From assembly GCF_000004075.3 (NCBI RefSeq), contig NW_022279522.1, positions 1-64,000 of the forward strand: DNA of 64,000 nucleotides. The letters run 5' to 3'. The stretch comes from Cucumis sativus. Taxonomy: Eukaryota > Streptophyta > Magnoliopsida > Cucurbitales > Cucurbitaceae. The notes under the pieces were generated by a model that was not told where the DNA came from, did no database searches, and was given only the letters and a program-made list of their open reading frames with translations. Of the stretch, positions 59,474 through 64,000 are shown in pieces. Numbering within the stretch: the first letter of the stretch is position 1; the number at the start of each line of letters is the position of its first letter. The position numbers were made by a program, and so were the translations under genes.

Positions 59474-60143
59474 ACATTACTATCATGTTTGTCAACTGTC
59501 AAACTAACTCTTTTAAGTTATTTAGTGTGACACTACAAAGTTATGAACACCATAATCTTAATTAAAACCTTTTAATAAACAAATGCCAAGTTACTACTCA
59601 AGAATGGCAAGGAATTCAAAAAACATGACAGCTATCCTAATTGGTTGAAAATGAGAAAAAGAAAGTTAGCCAGACAACCTGTTTGGACTACAAAGCCAGC
59701 AGATACGATTCCTCAAATTTGACCATTCACTCTCCATACTCCACAAGTCTTCAAGCACATGATGCTGCCTTCTTTCAGATGAGCAACATCATTCCGATCT
59801 TAACAGTCAGAAGAGCAAATCAAATCAATCCTAGCATATTCACAAATCACAACTAAAAAGTACAAACATTACAAAATAAAACATGCAGCGATATCAACAA
59901 GCATTCTGATAAATAATTAGCCAACTAATTGACATTACAAAATAAATAAAGAAAAAAATCATTGGAAAGATCACTGCTTAAATGAAATTTGAAATATCTC
60001 CCAATAGTTTTGATCGGTTACCCGAGTTGTGAGAGTGATCGGTTGATATTGCGTGCTTCCTTCAAGCGCTCCCCAGCTGCACCTGTTAGCTTCTGCCTCC
60101 GGAACCAGCTACTTAAACCATCTGCCAGTCTCTGCACAATAAA
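59474..60143. repeat. kinesin-block direct repeat, copy 2
   Basis: Matches 48,352-49,047. This copy has fewer single-base losses but lacks 36 bp of the kinesin exon. It stands upstream (5' side, minus strand) of the UPL7 fragment, copy 1 downstream. Confidence 0.9.
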
Positions 60144-60648
60144 ATGATTATGAGCCTAAATTTTACAAGTACCAGTCCGTTGAATATAGAAACGTGATAC
60201 TCATGCTTTTCCATCCTAAACAACAGAACTATCTGCACTTCGATTTACAAATTCATTGCCTTTTTCCGACAGTGCTCACAACTGTTAGTTGTTACAGGTA
60301 TACTTCTTTTATTTATTTATTTATTTTACTAAATTCAGTAATACCATATTCCAGATATTAGCAACATTATTTTAGCATTACCTTGGATCGGGATTGCAGG
60401 TAAAAGCAGTATGTGATAGCGAACTCTCAGGAACGGTCGGGTTAGAAGAGGGAGGCCTAGGTGGAAGCGGGCTCTTCAGGATTTGGAATCGAAAACCGAT
60501 CTGACGGTGGAGAATTTTCTTTGGAAGACTTGGGTTTCCGAGGGGGTCTGCGGCCCTTGATTTCGGCACCGTTAAGGCTAGAAGAAGAAGAAAGTGGTGG
60601 ATCGACGAGATGGGTATGTCGCAAGATAGAGTTTCTTGGCTGCTTCAC
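60022..60648 (-). pseudogene. KIN12: kinesin-12 (PAKRP1-like) first exon joined to a late motor exon
   Basis: Exon 1 (60,648-60,382) reads KQPRNSILR, then KGRRPPRKPKSSKENSPPSD, a one-base frame break, then LKSPLPPRPPSSNP, ending at GTAATG. The expected start ATG is GTG at 60,646-60,648. The next recognisable exon (60,131-60,022) is RLADGLSS, a gap, RQKLTGAAGERLKEARNINR and SLSQLG with a GTAACC donor. All exons in between (neck, P-loop, switch I) are gone, with only about 250 bp separating the two. Kinesin-12 motors organise the phragmoplast during plant cytokinesis. This copy has no ATP-binding loop. Confidence 0.82.
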
Positions 60649-61893
60649 GTTAGAGAGGAAGAGCGAAATTTTGGAGGTATAGGAAGAGCGAAACGGAATT
60701 TGAGAGATAGGAAATCGCAGGGTTTGAGGAAGACGAAGAAGAGAAGGGGAGATGAGAGGCAGAGTAAACCGATGGAGAAGAAAAAGGGGAAAGAAATTTG
60801 AAATAAAAGAGACCGTTGAGGTTGAAGAAGAGGGAAAGAAAATTGACCGTGGAGGAGAGTTATTTAATTTTTGGATTAAATATTTTCTATGAAAATTAAA
60901 AAAGAAAAAGTTAAAAGGCAAATATTTTCTACTTTTTTTTATTATTTATTCTATGAAAATTCAATAATAAAAAAGCATCTATATTTGCTTTTGGTATGGT
61001 TCACATTTTTATTTATTTGACAAAAATCTAACTAAATTATCATTCATTTTGACCTAATATTGCAAATATAAATTTATATTTTGCATCTTAACTACTCTTT
61101 GGCATTTATAATATCATTGTTCCACACCTCAATTTTTTTATTGTTGTCAAAAATGAATTAGCAAATTAGGGAATAAATGTAATCATTGTTTTTGGGAGTT
61201 TGAGTTCGACCGTGATTATTGTTGAATAAATTTATAATTTTCACTTAGACATGACATTTTGCTATTTTAGCAATTTAAATTTAAATTTTCTTTTATCAAA
61301 AGTAAACCTCTTGTTTTAATGTTTTTCTGGTCATCCCTTTTAAATACAACTAATGACAAATGAATATAACAATTAAGAAATTCATAGATATATAACGACA
61401 TTTGAATTAGAAATGTTTTGAAACCGTGTTTACGAGAAGATTTTTAATTTTAATAGCATTACAGTAGCTAGGGATGGTTGTATAATAGTCTACACACTCT
61501 TTGTACCAAACAATCCATTCGATTTTTAAATCAAGTCTCTCTCTCTTTTTTTTTTTTATTTCTTACCATAATTTACATTTTTTGTAAGTATAATGGTTGA
61601 GTGGAAAAAGAGAGCTGACTAGTAAGTGCAGAAATAAAGCTCACAAGTTTCTGTAAAAGCTAATCAAGCAACTCAAATTATAAACAAAGAGAAAAGTTGA
61701 TTGGTTAAGCTAACCGTGTTATTACAAAATTTTAAATTACTAAGAACTCCTAATGAAACGATTACATTATTTTGATAATTACGAGATAAAATGAAAACAT
61801 ACAAACTACTAAACAAAAAGAAAAGCCACAAATCAATTATTGGGATTCAATATACTCTCCAAGCATGTTCTGGAAATGCGAGTTTTTAAGCAG
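60649..61893. other. upstream region of the kinesin remnant and AT-rich DNA
   Basis: 60,649-60,930 is purine-rich on the plus strand (AGAAGAGAAGG-like) and would be the kinesin 5' leader and promoter. The rest is AT-rich and without genes. Confidence 0.45.
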
Positions 61894-63055
61894 CTACGAC
61901 TTGCTTACCTTCTCAATGTTTGTCTTCAGTTCTAGCTTTAGAGCTTCAAGTGCCTTTTGCCCATACTTAGATAAACCCTGAAGATTATATGTTACAAAGG
62001 TTTCAATTCCTTTCCTCCCAAGCTTAACCCTCGATGCAAAGAAGGGAAGCTCAGTTAGATTAGATTGCACAAAAGTGCACTCCTAAACATCACTGTCTCT
62101 GTCCAAAGCATGAAAAGATGATTCAACAGATCCTGCCCTAGCCTTCGCTTCCACAACTTCGATTCCTGCATTTTGAATTCTAACAGTCAGTTCTTGAATT
62201 TGTTCATGTGTAAAACTTACTGAAGGGCGTGTCTTTGATATCAAAGTAACAATTGTTATTCCAGCATGTCCCCCAACAACTAGGACATCAATGTCAATCA
62301 GATTAAGGTTCTTCTTTTCGACAACGAAAGTGTTTGCCCGAACAACATCCAAAGTAGTAACACCAAAAAGCTTCTTTTACACGTCCTTCTGCTGCTATTG
62401 GAACAGTTGAGTTCACAGGGTTGCTAATGATGTGGATGAAAGCATTAGGACAATTATCAGCAACAGCCTCAACCAAACTTTTCACTATGGTTCACATTTA
62501 TGTTGAAAAGGTCATCACAAGTCATACCGGACTTTCTTGAAACCCCAGCAGGTATGACAATAACATCTACACCTTTTAAAGCGTTGGCTAATTCAGAAGG
62601 TCTAGTGAAATCCTAAACTTTTGAGGGAGTGTTACAGTGACTAATATCAGCAACAACACCCTTAACATTTACAATATCATAAAGGTTCAAGGAAACAACT
62701 AGCATCGACATCTTGATAAGAAGGGCCAGAGGCCGACCTATTCCCGGCAGCTCCAAGAACAACAACTTTGTAAGAGGCTTGAGGTTATGTTGAAGATTTT
62801 GTGTGCATTCGAGTTCACTTTTTGTGCTGTTGGAGCAAGATGATGCAATAGGGCAGCTCTGCTCTGTTTCCCTAAGAAAGACGACTCTAAGTCAAAATGA
62901 AGGGATGAATCTGCCTTGTGGCAACATAAGCTATGAAGCGTCTCGTGTGAATTGATTCTTAAGCTAGTAGACTTTGATAGGAAAAATGAGTTGAGTTTAC
63001 TATTAAGTGATTCAGTTGCTCCAACTGACAAAATAGTTGTTGATGTTGCTGTCAT
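61894..63055 (-). pseudogene. plastid NAD-dependent malate dehydrogenase, full-length broken copy
   Basis: Starts MTATSTTILSVGATESLNSK at 63,055, the plastid transit peptide. It continues through a frame-shifted equivalent of the NAD-binding VVVLGAAGG loop, [20 protein letters not shown] and [53 protein letters not shown] (active-site His), then FFASRVKLGRKG and KALEALKLELKTNIEK, ending TAG at 61,894. There is no intron, but the functional plant gene is also thought to lack coding introns, so a processed origin is not proven. Several frameshifts and stops (including one just after DRDSDV) show it is non-functional. The normal enzyme interconverts malate and oxaloacetate in the plastid. Confidence 0.9.
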
Positions 63056-64000
63056 ATCTGACTCTGTTAAAGAAAGAGGCCAGAAAGCGTCAAAATTGTT
63101 ATATTATAATGAAGTAACACATATAATTTGGTAAGTAAAGTTATATTTTCATAAAAGTAATCAAAAGACTAGATAGGTTCAACTCTAGTAAGAAAACCAA
63201 GACAATTGCTACAACTTCATCAAGTGTGTTCCATAAAGATGACTAAGATATTTAGATGACTCCATAACAACAAAAGTCTTATCAAAACACAAACCATAGT
63301 ACGCATATTGTTACTACGTAACAATTGTTTTCTTACGACTTCCTTATTGTAGTTTCCGTTTTTTCTAACCATGCATTTGAATTTCTTAGCCAATTTATAA
63401 ACAACTAAAATTAAGATTGTATACCTAGTTTCAAAGGACTAAATAGTTATCTAATGAGGTAAGGTTTGAAGTGGTCTTGAAATAATATTGGAAAGTAAGA
63501 TGTCACCACACACGTGTAAGAGAGAAATGATACATTAGTAGTACTCAAGTTTTGAGTTTAATTTTAATCTAATCAACACGTTTCAAATTTACAATTTTAC
63601 TATCAAAATTTGTCCCTAAATCTGATGATTTGCACTTCTAAAGCTTAGTTTTCATACGTACTCACTCAATCTTAATTTAAAGACAACTACGAAGTAAGTC
63701 TTCACATCTAAATTCAATATTGATTAAAAATATTTCATATTAATTCCCTAAATAAAAAATCTTTAATTTGAACTAATCAATCAATATTATCATTAACATA
63801 TCAAAAATCAATATTTTCACGGATGAAATATGAATATTTAGTAAAAATTCAAAAATAAAATTATTATTCTGAAAATTTAAGTACCTAATAGAGACAAAAC
63901 TTAAAATTTAACGATAGAATTGGAAGATTTTAAAATCGAAGTTAAATTAAATAAATATTTGAAACATAGGGAACTCACATATCAAAGGTGATCTAAAAGT
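63056..64000. other. AT-rich intergenic DNA
   Basis: No exon or named repeat seen up to the window edge. Confidence 0.45.

Noticed and set aside
37000-60000. Helitron capture as the source of the mixed gene fragments
   Set aside because: I found no convincing TC start, CTRR hairpin end or Rep/helicase coding, and the fragments have separate repeat boundaries.
60457-60921. 154-codon minus-strand frame taken as a complete protein from its first ATG
   Set aside because: Its first half is leader-like, Phe/Ser-rich sequence; only the part from KQPRNSILR onward matches kinesin-12, where the expected start codon is GTG.
61894-63055. Plastid DNA insertion, because the protein is plastid-located
   Set aside because: Plastid NAD-malate dehydrogenase is nuclear-encoded with a transit peptide, which is visible here.
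1-64000. CRISPR array, operon, riboswitch or other prokaryotic system
   Set aside because: All coding remnants have plant introns and plant or retroelement domains; repeats are satellites, LTRs and CACTA ends, with no spacer-repeat pattern.
1-64000. tRNA or rRNA genes
   Set aside because: The only tRNA-like matches are the primer-binding sites beside LTRs; no cloverleaf-compatible segment was recognised by eye.

Overview
This window is nuclear DNA of a flowering plant, very probably a eudicot. It is AT-rich, dominated by transposable elements, and the gene remnants are spliced, plant-specific families (plastid NAD-malate dehydrogenase, kinesin-12, UPL7-type HECT ligase, plant TIM44). The style of the Harbinger-type, CACTA and gypsy remnants resembles cucurbit (Cucumis-like) genomes; that is a memory-based inference only. 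I see no certainly intact host gene. Every recognisable host coding segment is partial, frameshifted or interrupted.

Layout. 0.4-1.4 kb: 5' end of a Ty3/gypsy element (LTR, primer-binding site, partial gag). 4-4.8 kb: Harbinger-associated Myb/SANT-like remnant. 8.5-9.3 kb: three minus-strand exons of a Raf-like kinase N-lobe. 10.5-13.8 kb: minisatellites and a Tat/Athila-type gag scrap. 13,941-30,233: a large CACTA (En/Spm) element whose minus-strand genes (transposase-associated, DUF4218, DUF4216, Transposase_24-like, Ulp1-like peptidase) are split by a complete 8.5-kb gypsy element with a GATTA target duplication. 30.7-31.5 kb: end of a copia element. 31.5-37 kb: a higher-order tandem repeat with CA/CG-rich cores, split by a second, 2.0-kb CACTA copy (32,848-34,855, TAA target duplication) in inverted orientation.

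37-42.4 kb: a tandem array of the 5' end (transit peptide exon and exon 2) of a DUF1338/HglS-like gene, an acidic coiled-coil-type protein gene with frameshifts, a downstream DUF1338 exon and a 180-bp GC-richer tandem repeat. 44.1-44.7 kb: three TIM44 exons. 47-48.35 kb: gypsy pol and LINE endonuclease fragments. 48.35-60.65 kb: the 3' half of a UPL7-type HECT E3 ligase on the minus strand, bracketed by two direct copies of a kinesin-12 exon block. One UPL7 intron holds a gypsy element (51,601-56,929) and a solo LTR, and AAAGC occurs on each side of both. 61.9-63.06 kb: full-length but broken plastid NAD-malate dehydrogenase copy.

Nothing here forms a working pathway. The interest lies in genome architecture: nested elements whose order of arrival can be read from target duplications, a young-LTR gypsy element with dead coding sequence, asymmetric-end CACTA copies, a gene fragment sandwiched between duplicated kinesin exons, promoter-containing tandem gene-start duplications, and a recurring pattern of single-base deletions that may be biological decay or assembly error.
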